Assembly (NCBI RefSeq): GCF_030913655.1
Contig: NZ_CP133189.1
Span: 186,001 to 250,000, forward strand
Source: Clostridium sp. MB40-C1
Lineage (GTDB): Bacteria > Bacillota > Clostridia > Clostridiales > Clostridiaceae
Length of the DNA: 64,000 nt
Direction: 5' to 3'
In this document: piece by piece, positions 42,881 through 51,658 of the stretch
How the letters are laid out: each line of letters starts with the position of its first letter
How positions within the stretch are numbered: position 1 is the first letter of the stretch
Notes under the pieces: model-generated
Seen by the model: the letters and a program-made list of their open reading frames with translations, nothing else
Told to the model about the DNA's origin: nothing
The model's database searches: none
Made by a program: the position numbers and the translations under genes

Positions 42881-43735
42881 ATGAGAAAGAAAAAAGGTTT
42901 TACTCTTCTTGAAATTGTTATAACTCTTGCTATATTAGGAATAATAATTGTTCCTATATCAAATTTAGTTTTCACCTCAGTTAAAACTGCAAAAGCTTCA
43001 GAGGATAAACAAAAAGCTGCTAATTTGGCACAAAAGTATATAGAGCAAATAAAAGGCGGAGATGTAACAGTAATAAAAGATGAAGAAGCTAAGTATGATG
43101 AAGGAAGGTTTTGGGTTAATTGTTCTGTAAAGCCTGTGAAAGGATATGAATTTAAACAAGCTTTAACCAATGGATCAAATGGAAGTGACAGTATAATTTG
43201 TGATTATGAATTTACATTCCCAAAGAACAGTTTAGTTCTTAATTCCGTTAATAGATTAGATAATAGGATAATATTTTCACCGCAGAATATTACTAAACCG
43301 TATATAGGTATTAATATTAAAGACAGTGATACTGGAAAGTATAATATAGATTTTATATTAAAAGATGGAGATGAAGAAAAACAGAGTGTAACAGTAAGTA
43401 AAAATATTGATGAAAAAGAAAACAAAATAAAGATAAGGTTTAATATTTATAGAGAGCTTAAAGAAAAAGTTGTAATTGATACGAGTAATGAAACTGGAAG
43501 CATATTAGAATTGTACTTTGTTAAGTTTAGTACTATAGAAAAAGATCCAGAAGTTAAAGTTATAAGTCATAGTGGAGTAACAAGGCAGTATAAGGAGATT
43601 TTAAAAGTTGAAGATGATTCAAGTAGTGAAAACGCTACAAATAATAGAATCTATAAAATTACCGTAGAAGTACAAAACAAAAAAACAGGTGAATCTTTAA
43701 TTGTATATAAAGGTTATAAAACGTTTTTGAAATAA
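42881..43735 (+). CDS. Minor pilin (prepilin with N-terminal methylation motif)
   Basis: 284 aa from ATG 42881, preceded by GGAGGAGAAA; a frame start 12 bp upstream lies over that RBS. The leader MRKKKG is followed by FTLLEIVITLAILGIIIVPISNL, with Glu5, the prepilin helix. The C-domain is long (about 250 residues). PilV/GspI-like position after pilO. Minor pilins prime assembly or sit at the tip. Confidence 0.83.
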   Translation: MRKKKGFTLLEIVITLAILGIIIVPISNLVFTSVKTAKASEDKQKAANLAQKYIEQIKGGDVTVIKDEEAKYDEGRFWVNCSVKPVKGYEFKQALTNGSNGSDSIICDYEFTFPKNSLVLNSVNRLDNRIIFSPQNITKPYIGINIKDSDTGKYNIDFILKDGDEEKQSVTVSKNIDEKENKIKIRFNIYRELKEKVVIDTSNETGSILELYFVKFSTIEKDPEVKVISHSGVTRQYKEILKVEDDSSSENATNNRIYKITVEVQNKKTGESLIVYKGYKTFLK

Positions 43736-43746
43736 GGAAGGATAAT

Positions 43747-46014
43747 ATGAAAAATAAATTTAAAGTTAAAAAAGGTTTTTCACTTGTTATGGTACTAGGA
43801 GTTTTAAGCATACTAAGTATTTTAGGATGTGCAATTCTTTCTTTAGCAATGTCTAGCTATAAAATGAGGACAATGAATGGAAATTTAAAAACTAATCTTT
43901 ATGCTTCAGAAGCAGGGATAGATAAAGCTTATGGAATTATAGGAAAAGTAGTAGATGGAGCCATAAATAATGGGAATGAAGAAGTGAAAAAAGCTCAAGA
44001 AAAGCTTAAAAAAATTATAGAAAAAGAAAGGCTAAAACTTCTTTCAGATAAAAACTACGAAAGTCCTTATTTTAATAGGGACGGTTCTATAAATGAAGAA
44101 GAAATAAAGAAATTTGAAAATAATATTTTTCAAACTAATTATAAGCAGTACATAGAAAATAATATTTGTAAAGAACTTACTAATAATGACAACTATGAAT
44201 TTGATGAAAATGGCGATAAAGAAAAATTTAATAGTGAGGGAACAAAACCTAAAATAAGTTTTTCTACAGAGGATAATGATGAAAGAGAGTGGAAATTTTC
44301 ACAGGACAATAAATTAAAGGTTGGAATTACATCTACATTTCTACATAAAAAATTAGAAAGAAAGGTAGCATGTGAGTATGAGTTAAGTGTTCCAGAGTAC
44401 AAATCTGTTTATTACATAGAAAACAAAGTGGTGAAATTTCCAGAAAATTTAGCTTTTTTAAAGGGACTAGCAGTAGATGGAGACATGATAGTAGAGTCTG
44501 CTAATGTGGAAGTGGATGGAAATATTTTTGTAAAAGGTAGAAATGTAGCAAGAACAGGAGATATTATTGATAAAAGTAATACAGAAAGTGGGATTATAAT
44601 AAAAGGCAATAATTCGAAAGTATCTATTTTAGGAGATGTATCTTCAGCTCAAAATATACTTTTAAAAGGAGAAAATAATAAGATTGAAATTAATGGGGAT
44701 GCTTATGCTAGAAATGCAATAGTAGGTTCAGAAGGAACAAAATGTAGTATGCATCTTAAGAAAAAAAGCAATTTGGCAGGTAGTCTTTATACTATGGATG
44801 ACTTAGAACTAAACGGAGAAAAATCTCATATAAATATAGAAGGGGGATTTTACGGTGTTAGTGATGGAAAGGATTCAAAGGAAAGTAATCAATCTAGTTC
44901 TATAATAATTAATTCTGAAGATATAGGAAGAGGATCAGGGATAAATATTCAATCTAAAGGAAAAGAAGATGAAGTTTTAATTGCAGGTTCTTCATATATA
45001 AAACTTTACAATGAGGAATATCAAACAGGAGAATCTGTTTCTATTAAAGGAAATTATAAAGCATATACTAATCCACTTATAAGTGGCAATCCTGTAACTC
45101 ATAAAGATGGTAAAAGTCTAATAGGGGATAATGTAGAATTTGAATATAAAGAGCCACTTACTTTAGTTACTAAATTTGCTGATGGTGTAGATATGAATGT
45201 TTTTGATAAAAGTGACTATTTTAAAGCTTATTCTGAGGATGAGGCATACAATAATGAAGAGGACTATAAATTAAGCCTTGGAGGTGAAGGGATAAAAATA
45301 AATAAAATAAATTTTAATACGGGTGCTGTGTTATCTAATAGTTTAGGAAACAAAGTAGAAGGTAGCAATTATAGCCTAGGAAAATATAGCGAGATTATAG
45401 ATAAAGCTAATGAGCTAAAAAGAAATATATTTTATATGGGAGATTTATCTATAGACAAAGAATATGTTAATAACACTATTAAAGTTGCAAAAAAGGTAAG
45501 TGACAAAGTAGATTTTAATAAAATCACTAATACAATTAAAGGAAAAAATGCAGATGGTAGTGTTGATTATAATTCTAATTTTATATTATTAAATAATAAT
45601 CCTAATAAATCTTATGTTTTCTATTGTGAAGGCGATAAGGATATTCCTATAGGTGAGGACAAGGAATTAATAAAAATTAATAAAAACAAAGGTAATGGAG
45701 AATTTGGAGGAATTATTATAACTAATGGAGATGTTTGTTTTTGTGGAAAGTTAAAGTTTAAAGGCAGCATAATTTGTGAAGGAGATATAAAATTTCAAGG
45801 AAATAGTTTTAAAGAAATAAATTATGACGAAGATTATGTGAAAAAATTAATAGCATATAATTACTTAGATTTTGAGGGAGTGTTTAATGATAATATAAGA
45901 GATAAGTTTTTTGAAGTAGAAACAGATATTACTGTAAACTTAGATGAAAATACAAAAACAGATGTTATAAGGGAAAAATTGATAAAAAGGAAGTCATGGA
46001 AAATATTAAAATAA
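43747..46014 (+). CDS. Large PilX-like protein with beta-helix region
   Basis: 755 aa. It starts with a PilX-type N-terminus: a basic leader, KKGFSLVMVLGVLSILSILG as the hydrophobic helix, then SSYKMRTMNGNLKTNLYASEAGIDKAY. Residues of about 235-390 form short repeats of V-x-G-D/N-I-x-V, as in VDGDMIVESANVEVDGNIFV and LKGENNKIEINGDAY, the pattern of a right-handed beta-helix or bactofilin-like fold; a second such patch lies near 655-690. The charge is high and Cys are few. Probably a surface-exposed pilus component. A REP-like 11-mer lies inside (44078-44088). The end overlaps the frame of the next gene. Confidence 0.75.
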   Translation: MKNKFKVKKGFSLVMVLGVLSILSILGCAILSLAMSSYKMRTMNGNLKTNLYASEAGIDKAYGIIGKVVDGAINNGNEEVKKAQEKLKKIIEKERLKLLSDKNYESPYFNRDGSINEEEIKKFENNIFQTNYKQYIENNICKELTNNDNYEFDENGDKEKFNSEGTKPKISFSTEDNDEREWKFSQDNKLKVGITSTFLHKKLERKVACEYELSVPEYKSVYYIENKVVKFPENLAFLKGLAVDGDMIVESANVEVDGNIFVKGRNVARTGDIIDKSNTESGIIIKGNNSKVSILGDVSSAQNILLKGENNKIEINGDAYARNAIVGSEGTKCSMHLKKKSNLAGSLYTMDDLELNGEKSHINIEGGFYGVSDGKDSKESNQSSSIIINSEDIGRGSGINIQSKGKEDEVLIAGSSYIKLYNEEYQTGESVSIKGNYKAYTNPLISGNPVTHKDGKSLIGDNVEFEYKEPLTLVTKFADGVDMNVFDKSDYFKAYSEDEAYNNEEDYKLSLGGEGIKINKINFNTGAVLSNSLGNKVEGSNYSLGKYSEIIDKANELKRNIFYMGDLSIDKEYVNNTIKVAKKVSDKVDFNKITNTIKGKNADGSVDYNSNFILLNNNPNKSYVFYCEGDKDIPIGEDKELIKINKNKGNGEFGGIIITNGDVCFCGKLKFKGSIICEGDIKFQGNSFKEINYDEDYVKKLIAYNYLDFEGVFNDNIRDKFFEVETDITVNLDENTKTDVIREKLIKRKSWKILK
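44078..44088 (+). repeat. REP-like repeat GGGACGGTTCT inside the PilX-like gene
   Basis: Exact copy preceded by AATA, in frame (N-R-D-G-S-I). It is the only exact copy after 19.2 kb in this window. Confidence 0.7.
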
Positions 46015-46043
46015 AAAATAAAATTGGAAAAGGTGTTCAAAAA

Positions 46044-46577
46044 ATGAAGGACACAAAAAAAGGAATTACACTAATAGAATTAATTATAGTAATAGCTTTA
46101 ATAGGCATTATTTTAATACCTATTTCTAACTTTTTTTTAACAAGCTACAGTAGCTTACATAAAGTAGATAAAGAAATAGAATTACAATCTCAAGGAGAAG
46201 AAGCCCTTGAGAAGTTTGTGAAAATAAGTATGATATCATCAGGAATACAGTCTATAAAAAAACACAATGAAGAGCTGAAGTCACAAAAAAAATGTATTAG
46301 TGTTGACAGGATTGTCTTAAAAAATAGTAGTAGTTCCTCTGAAGTGGATGATTATGATGTTTTTCAACTTTTAGATAATAAACTTTGGTATGGAAGAGGG
46401 GAAAAAGATTTAGATGCTACTAAAATAGGAAAAGTCATAGGAAAAAATATATATTCTATAGATATAGAGGGAACTAAAGACTTAAAAGAAGCAGAAGGAA
46501 TTTATATAGTAATAAATCTTAGTTATAAAAATGTAAAATCTGCTGTGGAAAGTAAAGTTTATTTTAGAAATAAATGA
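46044..46577 (+). CDS. Minor pilin (prepilin)
   Basis: 177 aa from ATG 46044, with AAAAGGTG 7 nt upstream; an upstream ATG at 45996 lies within the previous gene and would add 16 residues. The leader MKDTKKG is followed by ITLIELIIVIALIGIILIPISNFF (PilW/GspJ-like, Glu5 present). The C-domain of about 145 residues has SQGEEALEKFVKISMISSGIQ after the helix, typical of the PilW/GspJ class. Confidence 0.82.
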   Translation: MKDTKKGITLIELIIVIALIGIILIPISNFFLTSYSSLHKVDKEIELQSQGEEALEKFVKISMISSGIQSIKKHNEELKSQKKCISVDRIVLKNSSSSSEVDDYDVFQLLDNKLWYGRGEKDLDATKIGKVIGKNIYSIDIEGTKDLKEAEGIYIVINLSYKNVKSAVESKVYFRNK

Positions 46578-46604
46578 GGTTTTTGACTTTGGATATGGTT
46601 TTTG

Positions 46605-46670
46605 ATCCATCTGAAAGTATTAGGATGGTTAGACATAGGATAAAGAGTAAAAGGTCTAAAGGTTTACTGT
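46605..46670 (+). ncRNA. Candidate structured RNA with pseudoknot before the vWA gene
   Basis: CCATC (46607-46611) pairs with GATGG (46624-46628), followed directly by TTAGACATAGG. Interleaved perfect 6-bp pairs follow: TTAGAC (46629-46634) with GTCTAA (46654-46659), and AGTAAA (46646-46651) with TTTACT (46663-46668), an H-type pseudoknot. It shares the stem-GGKTAGAC-pseudoknot order with the pilB leader. No terminator follows. Low individual support. Confidence 0.35.
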
Positions 46671-46727
46671 AATAGCTTTAATTTATGTAAAATTACAAAG
46701 AAAGGTTTGAAATCTGAGGGGATTGTT

Positions 46728-48779
46728 ATGAGGAGAAAAAGACTATTAGTGTTTTTTATTATGGCTATTTTTATTATAGCTGAAATTGGAACAACTAAAG
46801 TATTTGCATTAAATAATAAGGTAACAATTAAAAACTTATATAAATCACAAGAAAATTTGATAGAAGTTAAAAGAAATTTGAGTGGAGATAGATTTAATTC
46901 AGGAGAAAAATTCAATGTGAATTATAAAATAAGTACTAAGCCTATTATTGATGAAAATTATGAAAACAAAGATAAAGAAATAGTTTTAGTCTTAGATACT
47001 TCTGGTAGTATGAATAATAGAACTTCTCAAAATTCTAATGAAACCAGATTAGATAAAATGAAAAGTACGCTAAAACAATTTATCTCAAAATTTAATAAAG
47101 AAGATATAGAAAGTGGTAAGGTAAAGATAAAACTTATAGGATATAGTAGTTATGTCAATTTCCAGTGTGATGTTAAAGAATTGAACAAATATTTAACTAT
47201 TAATGAGAAAAATATAAAAGAAGCTTGTAATTTATTAAATATTAATAACGATGAGATATATAGTAGTTATTATTATGAAAATGATTTTTTTTTATGGGAT
47301 AGATATAGACATGCTTATAAAAATATGTCTACAGGCAAGCTACATGACGTACAATTATGTGGAGAAAGTGAATATTATAAGAATAAAGATAAAAAACAGT
47401 TTTATATAAAAGATAAAAATTTAAGAGAGTATTTTAATTATTCCGAAGGGTATTGGTATGGATACAGATCAGTAAACACTATATATGATTTGATTCTTTC
47501 AGAAGGAGGAACAAATATAGGAGATGGACTTAGAAAAGCTTATTACTCATTGAGTAAAGCAGATAAAGATAAATATATAATCTTAATGACAGATGGGAAT
47601 CCTACCGCTTTTACAGCACAAAAAGAATCGGTTAGTTTTACTGATGGAAACAATGGTTATGTACTATATGGAAAACAAAATGAACCTATAATTAATTGGC
47701 GTAAGATTGGTTTTAGAAATATACTAAAATGTAGCTATGAAGAAGATAACAATGGGGAGGTAACTTATGTAATAAACTATGGAGAAAATGATAGAAGTGG
47801 ACTAAGTCTTAGTTATGCAAATTCGATAGGGAGAATTATTAATAAAGATAAGAATATTCAAAGTTTTATTGTTGGGCTAAGTCAAGAAGTGAATCCTTAT
47901 AATCTTACGGAAATAGCAAGAAATACAGGTGCTTCTAGGTATTATGCTAAAAATATGAATACAGTAGAAGAAATTTATAAACATATTGGAAGTATAGTAC
48001 AATCAGATATTACTGGAGAAGTATATTTTGAGGAATTTATTCCAGAAGGAGTGGAGGTTGTATTAGATGATCTTCCTCAGTGGATAAACTACGATAAAAA
48101 TTCTAGAAAACTAAGTGGAGTTTTAAAAGTAAGCTATACTAAAAATGAAAAAGGAGAGTATATAGCTTCACCAATTGATTTTTCTATAAGTTTGTTTGGT
48201 GTTAAACCTAAGCAATATGAATTAAAAGAAGGAACTGTTAAGTATAAAGTTAATGATAAAATTCAAACAGTTAAAATTGATTCAAATAAATTTACAATAG
48301 ATAGCTTAGCTCCTATTATAACAAAGACTGGGGTGTTTATACCTAATAATGATGTTTCAAAGTGTATAAAGGAGGGAAGAAAAATTATAGGATCAGATAA
48401 TATTGCCTATAATGATATTGATGCTGTAGAGAACATGAGACAAACTATAGGGGTATTAATTAATTCCAATAGAAGTAAATCCAAAATGGATATTGAAATA
48501 AGTACAGAATACAAAAACCAGAACACAAGGTTAATAATATATAAAGTATTACAGGATGGCGTAATAGATAAGAAAAATACATTTAGTTTGAATTGTACCT
48601 TAGAAGAAATGAACCATAATATACAAAATTTTATTGATGATAAAGAAGGAAATTTTATAATAACATATACAATTCTTCCTAAAAATAAAGATACAATTAT
48701 AAATAATTTAATGAAAATAGATAACAAAATTATAGAAATATTAAGAATAAATGTGAAGGAAATGCCAAAGTTAGATTAA
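46728..48779 (+). CDS. Secreted von Willebrand factor A domain protein of the pilus cluster
   Basis: 683 aa from ATG 46728 (GGGGA 6 nt upstream). A signal peptide (about 1-28, ending VFA) is followed by a vWA domain from about residue 84 with a complete MIDAS: DTSGSM (about 90), Thr in GGTNIGDGL (about 259) and Asp in LMTDGNP (about 287). The domain is enlarged by a Tyr-rich insertion (about 175-250, with SSYYYENDFFLWDRYRH). About 230 further residues are beta-rich. vWA pilus proteins act as tip adhesins binding host or matrix ligands. It sits among pilin genes but lacks a prepilin leader, so it is secreted by Sec. The ligand is unknown. Confidence 0.82.
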   Translation: MRRKRLLVFFIMAIFIIAEIGTTKVFALNNKVTIKNLYKSQENLIEVKRNLSGDRFNSGEKFNVNYKISTKPIIDENYENKDKEIVLVLDTSGSMNNRTSQNSNETRLDKMKSTLKQFISKFNKEDIESGKVKIKLIGYSSYVNFQCDVKELNKYLTINEKNIKEACNLLNINNDEIYSSYYYENDFFLWDRYRHAYKNMSTGKLHDVQLCGESEYYKNKDKKQFYIKDKNLREYFNYSEGYWYGYRSVNTIYDLILSEGGTNIGDGLRKAYYSLSKADKDKYIILMTDGNPTAFTAQKESVSFTDGNNGYVLYGKQNEPIINWRKIGFRNILKCSYEEDNNGEVTYVINYGENDRSGLSLSYANSIGRIINKDKNIQSFIVGLSQEVNPYNLTEIARNTGASRYYAKNMNTVEEIYKHIGSIVQSDITGEVYFEEFIPEGVEVVLDDLPQWINYDKNSRKLSGVLKVSYTKNEKGEYIASPIDFSISLFGVKPKQYELKEGTVKYKVNDKIQTVKIDSNKFTIDSLAPIITKTGVFIPNNDVSKCIKEGRKIIGSDNIAYNDIDAVENMRQTIGVLINSNRSKSKMDIEISTEYKNQNTRLIIYKVLQDGVIDKKNTFSLNCTLEEMNHNIQNFIDDKEGNFIITYTILPKNKDTIINNLMKIDNKIIEILRINVKEMPKLD

Positions 48780-48844
48780 GTTTTTAATTACCATTCACAA
48801 TAAGTAGGATTCTATGTTATTAAAAGCATAGTAAATTAAACTAT

Positions 48845-48877
48845 AAGGAGAATTTTGAAAATATATCAAAGTTCTCC
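48845..48877 (+). terminator. Hairpin between the vWA gene and pilD
   Basis: AGGAGAA and TTCTCCT pair, with inner TTGA/TCAA, about 65 bp after the vWA stop. No clear T run follows, so it may be a weak terminator or processing site. Confidence 0.4.
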
Positions 48878-48909
48878 TAAATTTTAATACAAGGAAGGAA
48901 GTAGTTATA

Positions 48910-49650
48910 ATGGAGTATATTTTTATATTTATACTAGGCATTGTTATAGGAAGTTTTTTAAATGTATGTATATATAGAATACCTAGAGAAGAATCTATAG
49001 CATATCCTCCATCTCATTGTACAAGCTGTAATAATAGATTAAAATTTTATTATTTGATTCCTGTAATAAGTTATATATTTTTAAAAGGAAAGTGTAGTTA
49101 TTGTGGAGAAAAAATTAGTATTAGATATCCAATATTAGAAGCTTTTACTGGATTTATTTTTGTAATATTATATAGTTTTTATGGATTTACATTAGAATTT
49201 GTGAAGTTCTCACTGTTATCATGTTTTTTAATAGTAATATCTATAATAGATATTGATACTACAGATATATACTTTAAAACTACAATAAGTGGAATAGTAG
49301 CAGGAATAGTTTTTATTTTAATAAATTGTATTAGAGGATATTATGTAAGCACATATATTATAGGTGGATTAATTGGAGGTGGATTTATAGCTTTTATTAT
49401 ACTTATAACTAAAGGTATGGGGTGGGGAGATGCTGAAATATGCCTATTGTGTGGTTTGTATTTAGGATGGCAAAAGACAATTTTGATGATATTTTTAGCT
49501 GTAGTATTAGGAGCTATAATTGGTGTTTTACTTATAATTACTAAGAAAAAAAGTAGAAAAGATTATATTCCCTTTGGTCCATATATAGCTATAGGGGCAT
49601 TTATATCAATGATTTATGGACAGAAAATAATTATGTGGTACTGGATATAG
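48910..49650 (+). CDS. pilD: PilD, prepilin peptidase / N-methyltransferase
   Basis: 246 aa, aspartyl protease family A24. The N-terminal cytoplasmic domain starts GSFLNVCIYRIPREESI and has two Cys pairs (CTSCNNR and CSYCGEK), the zinc site of bifunctional enzymes. Catalytic Asp residues are in IIDIDTTDIY and GMGWGDAEI. Eight membrane helices are expected. It removes the leader from the prepilins encoded upstream and methylates the new Phe/Ile1. Last gene of the cluster; AAGGAAG lies 7-8 nt before the ATG. Confidence 0.92.
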   Translation: MEYIFIFILGIVIGSFLNVCIYRIPREESIAYPPSHCTSCNNRLKFYYLIPVISYIFLKGKCSYCGEKISIRYPILEAFTGFIFVILYSFYGFTLEFVKFSLLSCFLIVISIIDIDTTDIYFKTTISGIVAGIVFILINCIRGYYVSTYIIGGLIGGGFIAFIILITKGMGWGDAEICLLCGLYLGWQKTILMIFLAVVLGAIIGVLLIITKKKSRKDYIPFGPYIAIGAFISMIYGQKIIMWYWI

Positions 49651-49769
49651 GAACTAGATGCTAGGGGTTAGGTGATGTGGAAAAAAGTTTGGTTAAGTTT
49701 TTAACAGAATTGTTTAAAATAAAAGAGTAATTTAAAAATATAGAAAAAAATTTTATGGTAGAACATCTT

Positions 49770-49783
49770 GGTAAACGGTTACA
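49770..49783 (+). promoter_or_regulatory. Cre-like site before lactate permease 1
   Basis: GGTAAACGGTTACA differs from the CcpA consensus TGWAARCGNTNNCA only at the first base. It lies about 55 bp upstream of the -35. Permease 2 has a similar palindrome, GGTAATCGATTACA, at 56525. Confidence 0.5.
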
Positions 49784-49820
49784 ATAAAGGAAAGTAGTAT
49801 ATTACATAGTTAAGGTAATT

Positions 49821-49899
49821 TTGTTAATTAATAAACAATTGTAGAAATAGTCTTAAAATTATGATAATATGTATCCAAGAAAAGAAATTGGTCGTACCA
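49821..49899 (+). promoter_or_regulatory. Promoter of lactate unit 1 with Rex-like and LldR-like sites
   Basis: The Rex-like TTGTTAATTAATAAACAA (49821-49838) has one mismatch to TTGTTAA-N4-TTAACAA and abuts the -35 TTGTAG (49839-49844). A 17-bp spacer leads to TGATAAT (49862-49868). TGGT-CGT-ACCA (49889-49899) downstream fits FadR/LldR-type operators, and further half-sites (AGACCA, TACCAAT) follow. The layout is conserved at the other two permease genes. The rest of 49651-49820 has no gene. Confidence 0.6.
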
Positions 49900-49954
49900 C
49901 CAGACCATAATACCAATCTTGAAATATTTTCGAAGAGTTTGGGGAGGGAAGATG

Positions 49955-51478
49955 ATGAACATGTATGCACTTTTCTTTATTGCACTTATTCCTATCGTGT
50001 GGCTTATAGTATCTCTTGGGGTTTTAAAAATGCCAGCACATAAGACTTGTTCAGCAACTTTGGTATTGACAATAATATTAGCAATTATGGTATGGAAAAT
50101 GCCAGTATTTCATGCAGTGTCAGCAGCATTAGAGGGAGTTGCTTTAGCACTGTGGCCAATAATGATAGTAATCATTGCAGCAGTTTTTACTTATAATTTA
50201 TCACTACACACCAAGAGCATGGACATAATAAAAAAGATGTTATCAAATATAACTACAGATAAAAGAATTTTGGTATTAATAATAGCTTGGGGTTTTGGAG
50301 GATTCTTAGAGGCGGTTGCCGGATATGGTACAGCAGTGGCAATACCAGCAAGTATATTAGCAGCTATGGGATTTGAACCATTATTTGCAGCAATCATATG
50401 TTTAATTGCAAATACAGTTCCAACAGCTTTTGGAGCTATAGGAATACCAATATCTACTATGGCAAAGCTCACTGGATTAGATGTAAACGTATTAAGCTAT
50501 TATGCAGGATTACAGCTATTTCCTTTTATAATACTTATAACATTTATACTAGTAGTTTTAACAACTAGAAGTGTAAAGGGGATAAAGGGAGTGTTTGGAG
50601 TAACTTTAGTATCAGGTGTTGCTTTTGCAGTGCCAGAGCTTTTATCAGCAAAGTATATGGGGGCGGAGTTACCATCTTTAATTGGTAGCGTCTGTAGTAT
50701 GGCTGCAACCATAATAGTAACTAAGATCTTTTATAAAAATACAGCAGGAAAATCAGAAGGGACAGTTAGTTCAAGTCAAGCTTTTAAAGCATGGCTACCA
50801 TATATATTAATATTTATATTTATGATTTTTAGTAGTAAATTGTTCCCTAATATAAATCATGCACTTTCAACAATAAAAACAAGTGTGAAAATATATACTG
50901 GACAAGGTGCAGAGGCTTACGTATTTAAATGGATAGCGACACCAGGTACGCTTATAATTATTGCAGCATTTATAGGAGGAATGGTTCAAGGAGCTAAATT
51001 CAGTGAAATTGTAAACATTCTTTTTAAAACTATAAATCAAATGACTAAATCAGCAATAACAGTAATATCCATAGTAGCTTTAGCAAAAGTTATGGGATAC
51101 AGTGGAATGATAAATTCTATAGCTACAGTATTAGCAATTATTACAGGTTCTTTCTATCCATTCATAGCACCAATAATAGGAGCACTTGGAACATTTGTAA
51201 CTGGAAGTGATACATCATCTAATGTACTCTTCGGAAAGTTACAAGTGGATGTAGCTAATTCAATAGGAGTAAATGCTACATGGCTTGCTGCAGGAAGTGC
51301 CACAGGAGCTACAGCTGGAAAAATGATATCACCTCAAAGTATTGCAGTAGCCACAGCTGCTACAGGACTTGCAGGAGCAGAAGGAAAGATACTAAATAAA
51401 ACAATAAAATTCTGTATAGGATATGTTGTTCTTTTAGGAGTTGTAGTTTATATAGGAAGTTTAATTATTAAAATGTAA
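49955..51478 (+). CDS. lctP: L-lactate permease (LctP family), copy 1
   Basis: About 507 aa. The start is placed at the second of two adjacent ATGs (49952, 49955) for an ideal 7-nt gap to GGAGG. Twelve or more membrane helices; family motifs are WGFGGFLEAVAGYGTAVAIPA, GTFVTGSDTSSNVLFGKLQ and AGSATGATAGKMISPQSIAVA. It imports lactate (and probably glycolate) with protons. It is clearly different from the 551-aa permeases of units 2 and 3, so unit 1 pairs a divergent permease with almost identical etfBA genes. Confidence 0.9.
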   Translation: MNMYALFFIALIPIVWLIVSLGVLKMPAHKTCSATLVLTIILAIMVWKMPVFHAVSAALEGVALALWPIMIVIIAAVFTYNLSLHTKSMDIIKKMLSNITTDKRILVLIIAWGFGGFLEAVAGYGTAVAIPASILAAMGFEPLFAAIICLIANTVPTAFGAIGIPISTMAKLTGLDVNVLSYYAGLQLFPFIILITFILVVLTTRSVKGIKGVFGVTLVSGVAFAVPELLSAKYMGAELPSLIGSVCSMAATIIVTKIFYKNTAGKSEGTVSSSQAFKAWLPYILIFIFMIFSSKLFPNINHALSTIKTSVKIYTGQGAEAYVFKWIATPGTLIIIAAFIGGMVQGAKFSEIVNILFKTINQMTKSAITVISIVALAKVMGYSGMINSIATVLAIITGSFYPFIAPIIGALGTFVTGSDTSSNVLFGKLQVDVANSIGVNATWLAAGSATGATAGKMISPQSIAVATAATGLAGAEGKILNKTIKFCIGYVVLLGVVVYIGSLIIKM

Positions 51479-51564
51479 AGAGAACACTAGAAAAAATTAA
51501 AAATTTGTGAATTAACGTAATAATTAGTAGAATTAAGATTTGCTAAAATGTTACAATGACTTTA

Positions 51565-51584
51565 AGAAGGACGAAAGTCCTTCT
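51565..51584 (+). promoter_or_regulatory. Hairpin between permease 1 and etfB1
   Basis: AGAAGGAC-GAAA-GTCCTTCT: a perfect 8-bp stem with a stable GAAA tetraloop and no T run. It is more likely an mRNA processing or stability element than a terminator. Confidence 0.5.
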
Positions 51585-51599
51585 CAAAAAATAGATTAC

Positions 51600-51610
51600 T
51601 GGTATGACCA
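51600..51610 (+). promoter_or_regulatory. LldR-like operator before etfB1
   Basis: The TGGT-ATG-ACCA palindrome has the TGGT-N3-ACCA form of the PdhR/LldR subgroup of FadR-type GntR regulators. It lies about 50 bp before the etfB1 start, downstream of the hairpin. Confidence 0.55.
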
Positions 51611-51658
51611 CTGTAAAAATTAGAAAAGTAAAATGTAAAATTAGGAGGATGAATTATT

